A program made the translations under genes and the position numbers. From NCBI RefSeq assembly GCF_039542055.1, contig NZ_BAABHK010000007.1, forward strand, positions 248,001 through 312,000: a DNA stretch of 64,000 nucleotides, read 5' to 3'. Position 1 is the stretch's first letter, and each line of letters begins with the position of its first letter. Source of the DNA: Actinoallomurus vinaceus (lineage in GTDB: Bacteria > Actinomycetota > Actinomycetes > Streptosporangiales > Streptosporangiaceae). Below, one piece after another: positions 1 to 6,914 of this stretch. Under the pieces are notes generated by a model. It was not told where the DNA came from and ran no database searches. It saw only the letters and a program-made list of their open reading frames with translations.

Positions 1-1227
1 CGGGAGATGTTCTGCCTGATGGAGGGGCGGCACGTCCACCCCTCGACCGTCTATCCGGGCGGCGTGGGGACGATGCCCGAGCCGACCCTGTTCACCGACT
101 ACCTGAGCCGCCTCATCTCGGTCATCGACTTCGTCAAGAAGGCCGTCGCGATGAACGACGACGTCTTCGACTTCTTCTACGAGGCCCTGCCCGGGTACGA
201 GGAGGTCGGGCGCAGGCGCGTCCTGCTCGGCTGCTGGGGAGCGTGGCAGGACCCCGAGGTCTGCGACTACCGGTACGAGAACATGACCCACTGGGGCCGG
301 GCGATGAACGTCACCCCCGGCGTCGTCGTGGACGGCCAGCTGGTCACGACCGACCTCGTCGACATCAACCTCGGCATCCGCATCCTGCTCGGCAGCTCGT
401 ACTACGAGGACTGGGTCAACGAGGACCCGTTCGTCACGCACGACCCGCTGGGCAACCCGGTCGACATGCGGCACCCGTGGAACCAGACGACGCTGCCGGT
501 GCCGCAGAAGCGGGACTTCGAGAACAAGTACAGCTGGGTGATGAGCCCCCGCTGGTTCGACAAGCGCACCGGTGAGAACCTGGCCCTCGACACCGGCGGC
601 GGGCCGTTCGCCCGCCTCTACGTCACGGCGCTCGCCGGCCTGGTCGACACGCCGTACGTCAAGGCGACCGGCTCCAGCGTGCGCATAAGCCTGCCCCGCG
701 GCGACGAACTTCCGGAGACGACCCTGGAGTGGAGGATCCCGCGGTGGTCCAACGCGCTCGAGCGGGACCGTGCCCGGGCCTACTTCATCGCCTACGCGGC
801 CGCCATGTCCCTCCACTTCCTCGAGCGCGCCATGGGGCGCGTCCGCGCCGGGGACGTCAAGGTCTTCCAGGACTTCACGGTCCCGGACGAGGGCATCGGC
901 TGCGGATTCCACGAAGCGGTACGCGGCGTCCTGTCCCACCACCTCGTCATCAAGGACAAGAAGATCGCCAACTACCACCCGTATCCGCCGACCCCGTGGA
1001 ACGCCAGTCCCCGTGACATCCACGGCGTCCCAGGCCCGTACGAGGACGCCGTCCAGGACATGCCGATCTTCGAGGAGAACGGCCCGGACGACTTCAAGGG
1101 CGTCGACATCATGCGTGCCGTCCGCAGCTTCGATCCCTGTCTGCCCTGCGGCGTCCACATGTACCTCGGCAACGGCACCGTGCTGAAGAAGCTCCACTCG
1201 CCGACGTTCGGAGCGGGCCATGGCTGA
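1..1227 (+). CDS. hhyL: [NiFe]-hydrogenase large subunit, group 1h/5 type (5' end cut off)
   Basis: Catalytic large subunit of an uptake hydrogenase that oxidises H2, in this clade often at atmospheric concentration. The reading frame is open from base 1, so the N-terminus with the first nickel-binding RxCGxC motif lies upstream of the window; the first ATG seen (base 7) is internal. The C-terminal nickel-ligand motif DPCLPCGVH is intact near residue 380 of the visible part, followed by a short tail (MYLGNGTVLKKLHSPTFG) typical of the actinobacterial high-affinity clade. In this enzyme family the precursor is normally cleaved after the motif histidine. Its stop overlaps the next gene by 8 bases, and the following NifU-like and DUF5947 genes are usual companions of this clade. 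The small subunit is presumably just upstream. Group assignment rests on motif and neighbours, not a phylogeny. Confidence 0.93.
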   Translation, partial: REMFCLMEGRHVHPSTVYPGGVGTMPEPTLFTDYLSRLISVIDFVKKAVAMNDDVFDFFYEALPGYEEVGRRRVLLGCWGAWQDPEVCDYRYENMTHWGRAMNVTPGVVVDGQLVTTDLVDINLGIRILLGSSYYEDWVNEDPFVTHDPLGNPVDMRHPWNQTTLPVPQKRDFENKYSWVMSPRWFDKRTGENLALDTGGGPFARLYVTALAGLVDTPYVKATGSSVRISLPRGDELPETTLEWRIPRWSNALERDRARAYFIAYAAAMSLHFLERAMGRVRAGDVKVFQDFTVPDEGIGCGFHEAVRGVLSHHLVIKDKKIANYHPYPPTPWNASPRDIHGVPGPYEDAVQDMPIFEENGPDDFKGVDIMRAVRSFDPCLPCGVHMYLGNGTVLKKLHSPTFGAGHG

Positions 1228-1783
1228 CCCGCCGGCCGCGGGCCTGCCGGAGGACGAGGTCCAGGACCGGCTCGTCCGGCTCGACACGCTTCTCGAACGG
1301 CTCGAGCAGGCCACCGGGCCCGTCGCCGAGATCGCGGCGCAGGCGGTCGAAGCCCTCACGGAGGTGTACGGCACCGCGCTCGCCCGCATGACGGCCCTGG
1401 TCGACGGGCTGCCGGAGCTCGCCTCGGCGCTGACCCGGGACGAGCTGGTGCACCACCTCCTCATCCTGCACGGCATCCACCCGCAGCCGGTCGAGGAACG
1501 CGTCGCACGCGTGCTCGACGACGCGCGCCCCGCCCTTCGGACCGGCGGCGCGGTCGAGCTGGCCGAGATCACCGGCGACGTCGCGCGTCTTCGATGGTCC
1601 GGGAGCCGGGGCTGCGCGTCGTCGGCGGCGGCGGTCGAACGGGCCCTCGCCGACGCCGTGCTCGCCGTGGCTCCTGAGCTACGGCGGGTCGAGGTCACGC
1701 CCGCCGAGCGCGCCCCGACGGTGATTCCCGCCGACTCCCTGCTGCGCCGGCCGGCCACCCGGATTCCGGATGGGACGGCGTGA
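1220..1783 (+). CDS. NifU-like C-terminal-domain protein of hydrogenase operon
   Basis: 187-residue protein whose last ~90 residues resemble the NifU/Nfu C-terminal domain, which carries or transfers Fe-S clusters. The domain signature is normally CxxC followed by P-S-S; here it reads GSRGCASS, so the first cysteine is replaced by serine and only one remains. The first ~100 residues are helical and acidic (heptad-like leucines, residues 12-70). The ATG lies inside the end of the hydrogenase large-subunit gene and its stop overlaps the next GTG, so translation is probably coupled. A role in hydrogenase maturation or as an accessory electron-transfer/scaffold factor is inferred from context; canonical cluster binding is doubtful without the second cysteine unless it dimerises. 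Confidence 0.82.
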   Translation: MADPPAAGLPEDEVQDRLVRLDTLLERLEQATGPVAEIAAQAVEALTEVYGTALARMTALVDGLPELASALTRDELVHHLLILHGIHPQPVEERVARVLDDARPALRTGGAVELAEITGDVARLRWSGSRGCASSAAAVERALADAVLAVAPELRRVEVTPAERAPTVIPADSLLRRPATRIPDGTA

Positions 1784-2388
1784 AGAGCACGGGTGCGCTG
1801 CGGCGGGTTGTCGACCGTACGACGGCAGCGGGCCGGCCGGGGCAGCCGTGCGAACTGTGCTCCCGGCCGATCGCGGAGGACCACCGGCACCTGCTGGATC
1901 TGCGGGCGGATGAGCCACGGTGCGTCTGCTACGCGTGCTCGGTGCTCTTCCAACGGGACGAGGCCGGCCAGGGGCACTTCGCGCTGATTCCCGACCGCCG
2001 CGTCCCGCTGCCCGCGTTCGCGCCCGCGACGGTGGGCGTCCCGGTCGGGCTGGCGTTCTTCGTCCGGCGTCCGGACGGCCGCGTCATCGCGCACTATCCG
2101 AGCCCGGCCGGCGCGACACGGTGGGAGGTCGATCCACCGCGGTGGCGGTCCGCCGTCGCGGACGCCGAGCCGCTGACGTCCATGACGGCCGACGTCGAGG
2201 CGGTCCTCGTCAACACCGCCCGGGGATGCACGGAGGCCTGGCTGGTCCCCATCGACGACTGCTACCGCCTGGTCGCGATCGTGCGCCGGCACTGGACGGG
2301 AATGTCAGGCGGTGCGCTGGTGTGGAGCGAGATCGAGCTGTTCTTCGACGAACTGAGGAGATGCCATGGGACGGATCCGGGTCGGTAA
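1780..2388 (+). CDS. DUF5947-family protein with Cys motifs
   Basis: 202-residue protein starting with GTG, overlapping the upstream stop (GTGA). The N-terminus has CELC (residues 24-27) and then CVCYAC about 25 residues later, a four- or five-cysteine arrangement that looks like a zinc or rubredoxin-like metal site. The rest is a mixed alpha/beta domain with no catalytic motif I recognise. Proteins of this kind (DUF5947) are found next to group 1h/5 hydrogenase genes in Actinobacteria. The position in the operon suggests a maturation or electron-transfer accessory role, but the function is not established. Confidence 0.8.
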   Translation: MKSTGALRRVVDRTTAAGRPGQPCELCSRPIAEDHRHLLDLRADEPRCVCYACSVLFQRDEAGQGHFALIPDRRVPLPAFAPATVGVPVGLAFFVRRPDGRVIAHYPSPAGATRWEVDPPRWRSAVADAEPLTSMTADVEAVLVNTARGCTEAWLVPIDDCYRLVAIVRRHWTGMSGGALVWSEIELFFDELRRCHGTDPGR

Positions 2389-2575
2389 GCCGGACGTCAG
2401 GCCGGACACCCCGGCCCACGTGCCCGGCATACGGGAGGGCAACGCGAAGCGGAGGCTCAGCAGGCAGATCGGTCACCGCAGGGACGGCACCGCCGACGCG
2501 CGCCGCTCCACGGGGATCAAGCCGAGGAAGCACAACGCGATCCTCAAGATCATGCCCAACCTGCCGCCGGGCTGA
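2366..2575 (+). CDS. Small basic conserved protein of hydrogenase operon
   Basis: 69 residues, starting at an ATG inside the end of the DUF5947 gene and preceded by a GAGGAG ribosome site about 6 bases upstream. Very basic (many Arg/Lys) with no signal peptide or membrane segment. I do not recognise a domain. Overlap with the upstream gene and a good ribosome site support expression as part of the hydrogenase operon. Confidence 0.55.
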   Translation: MGRIRVGKPDVRPDTPAHVPGIREGNAKRRLSRQIGHRRDGTADARRSTGIKPRKHNAILKIMPNLPPG

Positions 2576-2596
2576 CATCGATCGGAGGAAACGACC

Positions 2597-2701
2597 ATGA
2601 TCAAGAAGGCGCTGATCGGCACGGCGATCGCCGGTGTCGTCGTGCTGGCCGTCCGGCAGTTCCCCGCACTCAGGCGCGAGCTCAGGATCTGGCGCATGTG
2701 A
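2597..2701 (+). CDS. 34-residue membrane-anchored peptide (DUF6893-like)
   Basis: A 34-codon frame, ATG to TGA, with a clear GGAGG ribosome site eight bases before the start. The peptide has a basic start (MIKK), one hydrophobic stretch (residues 6-19, rich in Ala/Val/Ile) and a basic tail ending RIWRM. Tiny proteins of this shape (DUF6893) occur in high-GC Actinobacteria, sometimes near hydrogenase genes. It is the last gene of the operon, 21 bases after the previous one. Function unknown; a small membrane anchor is the simplest guess. Confidence 0.5.
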   Translation: MIKKALIGTAIAGVVVLAVRQFPALRRELRIWRM

Positions 2702-2749
2702 CACCGCCCAGCGACGGGCGTCATGAGGGGGCCGCGCCGCGACCCCGGC

Positions 2750-2770
2750 CGGGCGAGACGGCGTCGCCCG
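2750..2770 (+). terminator. Possible terminator hairpin after hydrogenase operon
   Basis: Inverted repeat CGGGCGA / TCGCCCG with a 7-base loop, about 50 bases after the last small gene. There is no T-run, so this is only a hairpin candidate. Between it and the flavin reductase gene lies an unusually AT-rich stretch (about 2820-2936) likely to hold that gene's promoter. Confidence 0.3.
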
Positions 2771-2936
2771 CCCGCGGCCCTCGATGACGTTTGGAACGGT
2801 GCATACGATGGGCGATCGAGGAGATCGCCGCTATCGCCACTGTGCATGTTCCAGGCCCGTATTCCGAAACTTTATGCATTATTGTCGCCATTTGCCGCAT
2901 TACGGGTATTTCGTGGCGGCGCTTGCGCATGAAGAT

Positions 2937-3557
2937 ATGACAGTGCGCGTCGACTATGACCCCGAGATCATGCGCGGCGTCGACTTCTTTCGGCTGATGA
3001 CGTCCCTCGTGATCCCTCGCCCGATCGCCTGGGTGTCGACCGTCACACCGGACGGATCCACCGAGAACCTCGCCCCGCATTCGTTCTTCACCATCGCCAG
3101 CACGGATCCCCCGATCGTCCAGTTCACCTCGATCGGCCGTAAGGACTCTCTGCGCAATGTCGAGGACACGGGCGAATTCGTCGTGAACTTCTCCACCGAG
3201 TCGATGCTGGAACTGATCAACCGGACCGCGACCGATTTCCCGCGGGCCGTCAGCGAGTTCGACCTGGTCGGCATCGAACGCGAACCGAGCCGCTACGTCC
3301 GGCCGCCCAGAGTGGCGGCCGCGCCCGTGGTCCTCGAATGCCGTTCTCACATCACGCTTCGCGTGGGCAACTCCACGCTCGTCCTGGGACGTGTACTCCA
3401 CGCCGCCGTGCACGAGGAGTACGTCGTCGACGGCCGGCCCAGCGCCGAGCGGCTGCGTCCGCTCACCAAACTCGGCGGCGACGGCTGGGGCACGCTGGGC
3501 GACGTGCTGCACATGTCCCGGATCCCCTACGAGGAGCCTCCGCCCTGCGAACGCTGA
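2937..3557 (+). CDS. Flavin reductase family protein (FMN-binding split barrel)
   Basis: 206-residue protein of the flavin reductase-like family (DIM6/NTAB, PF01613), which binds FMN and usually reduces flavin with NAD(P)H or serves as a related FMN oxidoreductase. The signature SLVIPRPIAWVST, then NLAPHSFF and DPPIVQFTS, lies in the first 70 residues as expected, and the length fits the family. I chose ATG 2937 because homology begins right after it; the frame is open further upstream to 2784, but that extension is Cys/His/Arg-rich, resembles no domain and overlaps the AT-rich promoter-like stretch. It is a lone gene ending at a hairpin shared with the convergent GH3 gene. Substrate partner unknown. 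Confidence 0.85.
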   Translation: MTVRVDYDPEIMRGVDFFRLMTSLVIPRPIAWVSTVTPDGSTENLAPHSFFTIASTDPPIVQFTSIGRKDSLRNVEDTGEFVVNFSTESMLELINRTATDFPRAVSEFDLVGIEREPSRYVRPPRVAAAPVVLECRSHITLRVGNSTLVLGRVLHAAVHEEYVVDGRPSAERLRPLTKLGGDGWGTLGDVLHMSRIPYEEPPPCER

Positions 3558-3608
3558 CGCGCGTGGCGGTGCGGCCGGGGCACGCGGTGCCCGTTCTCCG
3601 TGGCGGAT

Positions 3609-3638
3609 CGGGCCGGACGGGCGTAACCGTCCGGCCCG
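3609..3638. terminator. Bidirectional terminator hairpin
   Basis: Perfect 12-bp stem (CGGGCCGGACGG paired with CCGTCCGGCCCG) around a 6-base loop GCGTAA. It lies between the convergent flavin reductase and GH3 genes, so it can end transcription from both sides. Confidence 0.7.
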
Positions 3639-3650
3639 GGTCCGGCTCGA

Positions 3651-6600
3651 TCAGGGGCGCGTGGCGGCTCCGGAAGGCGCCGCGGAGGCGTCGACGCTGA
3701 CGGAGAACAGGCTCATGTTGCCGACGGCCGGCAGGGTGACGTAGGCGAGCGTCCTGCCCGCCGGCAGCGGACGGACCTCGCCATAGAGGCTGACGTCGTG
3801 CGGGCCCTTGCCGCCGGTGAGCGGCTGGTTCCACTGTCCGGTCGACACGATCGAGCCGGAACCCGTCGGCGCGTTGGCGTACCAGTCGGCGAAGTCGATC
3901 GGCACGTCGGCCGACGTGCCGTCGGTGAACATCGCCTTCAGCGTGCCGCGTCCCACTCCGTTGTGGGCCGCGCCGAGGACCACCAGGGACCCGCCGGTGC
4001 CGCCGACCTTGACGACCTGCCCGGACGCGCTGACCGCGTCCGGCGTGCCGGGAGCCTGTGCGGGGAAGACGGTCGTGGCGGAGCCCACCTTCACCGTGCC
4101 GCCCGGGGTGACGCCGTCGGCCGCGAGGCTCTGCGCCGAGTAGCTGTACCCGCTGCCGTCGAAGTTGCCGACACCGGGATCCCCGTTGTCGGTGACGCCG
4201 ACGGTGTCGGCGGCGGCCGCCATCGAGGCGTACGGCACGTTCAGCCGGACCGTCCGGATGGCCGACATCCTTCGGTCGTCCACGCGTCCGCTGAGGGTGA
4301 CGGACAGGCCGGCCGCTCCCGGCGCGGCGCCGGCCGGCACCGTGACGCGGAAGGTCTGCCTCGCTCGCCGCCCGGCCTGGACCGTCCCGATGGAACCCTT
4401 CCCTGGGGCGACCCGCCAGCCGGACGGCGCGGAGACCTTGAGCGTGGCCGAGGTGAGCGGGACATCGGACAGGTTGCTCACCGTGGCGGTCGCCGTGTGG
4501 GTGGTCCCGGGCTGGACGACGCCGGGCAGCCCGTCGATCGTGATGCGGACCGGGCCGTCGGTCTTCCTGACCCGGTACGTCGCGTGCAGCGGCAGCGAGG
4601 CCGAGGAGCCACCGACCGCGATCGTGTAGGACCCGTCCTGGACGGTGAAGGCCTGGGCGCCGCTGTCCCAGTAGGCCAGTTCCCGCGGCTTCACCGCGAG
4701 GGTGACCGTCCTGGTCTGATGCGGGGCGAGCGCGACCTTGCCGAAGGCACCGAGCTCCTTGGGCGCGGTCGGGGCCAGCGTGTCCGGCTTGCCGACGTAC
4801 ACCTGCGGCGCCTCGGCGCCCGCCCGGTCGCCCGTGTTGGTGATCCTGAACGACACCGTCACCGGGTCGCGTGAGTCACCCGAGGAGTGGTGGAGCCGAA
4901 GGTCGCTGTAGCGGAAGCCGGTGTAGGACAGGCCGTGGCCGAACGGGAACAGCGGGGTCTCGTCGTGCTGGTCGTACCACCGGTAGCCGACGTAGACGCC
5001 CTCGGAGTAGGAGCTCTCGCCGTCGATGCCGGGGTACTGCGCCGGCGTGCCGACCGGCGTCTGCGCGTTGCTCGCGGGCCAGGTCTGCGGCAGCTTGCCG
5101 GAGGGGTTGACGTCGCCCCACAGCAATTGCGCGGTGGCCGCGCCGCCCCGGGCGCCCGGGTACCAGGTCTGCAGCACGCCTTCGACCTGCTTCAGCCAGG
5201 GCATGAGCACCGCCGAACCGGTCTGGAGCACGACCACGGTGTGCGGGTTGGCCTTCGTCACCGCGTCGACCAGGGCGTCCTGGTTGCCCGGCAGACTCAG
5301 GTTGGACCGGTCGCTGCCCTCGGCCTCGCCGTCCTTGACGAACACCAGGGCGACCTGGGCCGACTTCGCGATCGCCGCCGCCTGGTCGACGTTGGAGCCG
5401 TCCGCGTACGAGACGGTGGCCGGCGAGCCGGCGCGGGAGACGATGGCGTCGTAGGTGTTGTCCATCGACAGCGGGTTGACCTTGCTGCTGCCTCCGCCCT
5501 GTGCGGAGGCCTTCGCCGGGGCGCCGATGACGGCGATGTCATGCGTCGAGGAACCCAGGGGCAGGACGTCCCCGTCGTTCTTCAGCAGCACCGCGCTCTG
5601 GGCCTCGATCCGCTGGGCGGCCGCGTTGTCGGCGTCCTGGTCGATCGGGCCGCGGGCGGTGGTGTCGCGGTCGAACAGCCCGAACCTGAACAGCACGGTC
5701 AGCGTCTCGCGGATCCGGGCGTCGATGTCGGCCATCGTGATCGAGCCCTTGTCCAGCGCGGCCTGCACGTTGGGCAGGGTGTTGAACACCCCGGTCGGCA
5801 GCTCGACGTTCAACCCGTCCTTGATCGACGTGGTGGCGTGCGTGGCCGGGTAGTCGGACACTACGAAGCCGTCGAAGCCCAGCTGCGAGCGCAGCGACCC
5901 GAGAGTCTCGCTGTCGTCGCAGGCGTACACGTCGTTGATCCGGTTGTACGAGCACATCGCCGAGCCGGGCCTGCCGTCGGCGACGGCCACGCCGAAGTTC
6001 TTCTCGTAGATCTCGTGCAGCGTACGGTCGTCCATGTTGGCCGACACGGTCTTGCGATTGGTCTCCTGGTTGTTGGCCACGTAGTGCTTCACCGTGGCGA
6101 TCACTCCGCGGCGCTGGATGCCGCGGACGTCCGCGCCGGCCAGCGTGCCGGACAGGTACGGGTCCTCGCTGAAGTACTCGAAGTTACGGCCGTTCACGGG
6201 CACGCGCTGGATGTTCTGGCCCGGGCCGAACACCACGTCCTGGCCGAGCGCCCGGGCGTCGCCGCCGAGCACCGAGCCGTACTCCTCGGCGAGCCGGGGG
6301 TCGAAACCGGCCGCGAGGGCCGACGGAGACGGCAGCGCGGTGCTCTTGTCGACGCGGTCGCGCACACCGGCCGGACCGTCGGTCATGGTGATGCCGGGAA
6401 CGTGCAGGCGCGGGATCGGCGCGATGTACCCGACGGTGGGGACGGGGGCGTCTCCGCTCCCGTGCAGCATGTTCACCTTGTCGGCGAGTGTCATCGCCGC
6501 GAGCAGTTCGCCCGCCCGTGTCGACGGGCTCTGGGCTGCGTTCATCCACGGCTGTCCGGCATCGGCCGACGCGGACTGGACGGGGACGAGCAGCCCTCCG

Positions 6601-6686
6601 GAGGCGATCGCCACGCCGGCGATCGCCGCCCACAGGCGCTGGGGCTTGCGCCCGTGGGCACGTGATCTGGTCATGTTTCGACGCAC
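3651..6686 (-). CDS. Secreted GH3 beta-glucosidase-type glycosidase
   Basis: 1011-residue exported glycoside hydrolase family 3 enzyme, likely releasing terminal beta-linked sugars from oligosaccharides. A basic N-terminus, hydrophobic core (about 18-35) and AxA-like site (SASA) form a signal peptide. The GH3 N-domain carries KHYVANNQE (about 200-208) and the nucleophile Asp278 in FVVSDYP. The C-domain has the acid/base Glu456 in GEAEGSDR. Next come a Fn3-like domain (about 620-720), an NPCBM-associated NEW3-like domain (about 725-800, APSGWRV) and a C-terminal beta-rich region (about 830-1000) resembling accessory domains of actinobacterial glycosidases. GTG 6686 is the longest start; ATG 6674 is an alternative and neither has ideal ribosome-site spacing. 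Divergent from the exo-glucosaminidase gene and perhaps co-regulated. Exact sugar specificity cannot be read. Confidence 0.9.
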   Translation of the reverse strand: MRRNMTRSRAHGRKPQRLWAAIAGVAIASGGLLVPVQSASADAGQPWMNAAQSPSTRAGELLAAMTLADKVNMLHGSGDAPVPTVGYIAPIPRLHVPGITMTDGPAGVRDRVDKSTALPSPSALAAGFDPRLAEEYGSVLGGDARALGQDVVFGPGQNIQRVPVNGRNFEYFSEDPYLSGTLAGADVRGIQRRGVIATVKHYVANNQETNRKTVSANMDDRTLHEIYEKNFGVAVADGRPGSAMCSYNRINDVYACDDSETLGSLRSQLGFDGFVVSDYPATHATTSIKDGLNVELPTGVFNTLPNVQAALDKGSITMADIDARIRETLTVLFRFGLFDRDTTARGPIDQDADNAAAQRIEAQSAVLLKNDGDVLPLGSSTHDIAVIGAPAKASAQGGGSSKVNPLSMDNTYDAIVSRAGSPATVSYADGSNVDQAAAIAKSAQVALVFVKDGEAEGSDRSNLSLPGNQDALVDAVTKANPHTVVVLQTGSAVLMPWLKQVEGVLQTWYPGARGGAATAQLLWGDVNPSGKLPQTWPASNAQTPVGTPAQYPGIDGESSYSEGVYVGYRWYDQHDETPLFPFGHGLSYTGFRYSDLRLHHSSGDSRDPVTVSFRITNTGDRAGAEAPQVYVGKPDTLAPTAPKELGAFGKVALAPHQTRTVTLAVKPRELAYWDSGAQAFTVQDGSYTIAVGGSSASLPLHATYRVRKTDGPVRITIDGLPGVVQPGTTHTATATVSNLSDVPLTSATLKVSAPSGWRVAPGKGSIGTVQAGRRARQTFRVTVPAGAAPGAAGLSVTLSGRVDDRRMSAIRTVRLNVPYASMAAAADTVGVTDNGDPGVGNFDGSGYSYSAQSLAADGVTPGGTVKVGSATTVFPAQAPGTPDAVSASGQVVKVGGTGGSLVVLGAAHNGVGRGTLKAMFTDGTSADVPIDFADWYANAPTGSGSIVSTGQWNQPLTGGKGPHDVSLYGEVRPLPAGRTLAYVTLPAVGNMSLFSVSVDASAAPSGAATRP

Positions 6687-6914
6687 ATCCTTGGCGAGGT
6701 GGTGGTCGGGGACGCGGGTGCGTCGGTAGTCAGGAGGCCTACCGGAATGATCAAGCTAGGTTCGCCCGCAATTCACCGTCAAGATCTTGAAATTCACGCA
6801 TTTCAGCGTTAAAAGCGGTCGGTGACGGGAGTCTTGACCATTGACACAGAAGGCGATTACATTCGTTAGGGAGTCTTCCTAACAGTTTCCCTCTGCCCCC
6901 GCCGGAGGAACTCG
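6687..6914. promoter_or_regulatory. Divergent promoter region GH3 / csxA
   Basis: 228-bp, comparatively AT-rich gap between the two glycosidase genes. TTGACA at 6841-6846 is a likely -35 box for csxA; the expected -10 would fall where the palindrome 6865-6883 begins, so the palindrome would block it. Nearer the GH3 gene there is a weaker inverted repeat CGGTAG-N9-CTACCG (6724-6744). Confidence 0.5.
6865..6883. promoter_or_regulatory. Palindromic operator GTTAGG-N7-CCTAAC
   Basis: 19-bp palindrome with perfect 6-bp arms, 31 bases before the csxA start. From memory it resembles the GTTAGGAAA-type operator of the ROK-family chitosanase repressor CsnR of Streptomyces, which would fit an exo-glucosaminidase target; this match needs a database check. 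No ROK regulator gene lies in the window. Confidence 0.6.

Noticed and set aside
2784..2936. 51-residue extension of flavin reductase
   Set aside because: AT-rich, Cys/His/Arg-rich translation with no family similarity; more likely promoter.
4887..6665. 592-residue open frame on the plus strand opposite the GH3 gene
   Set aside because: Antisense shadow of a GC-rich gene; composition is Arg/Gly/Val/Asp-rich with no domain, while the opposite strand has a complete GH3 enzyme.
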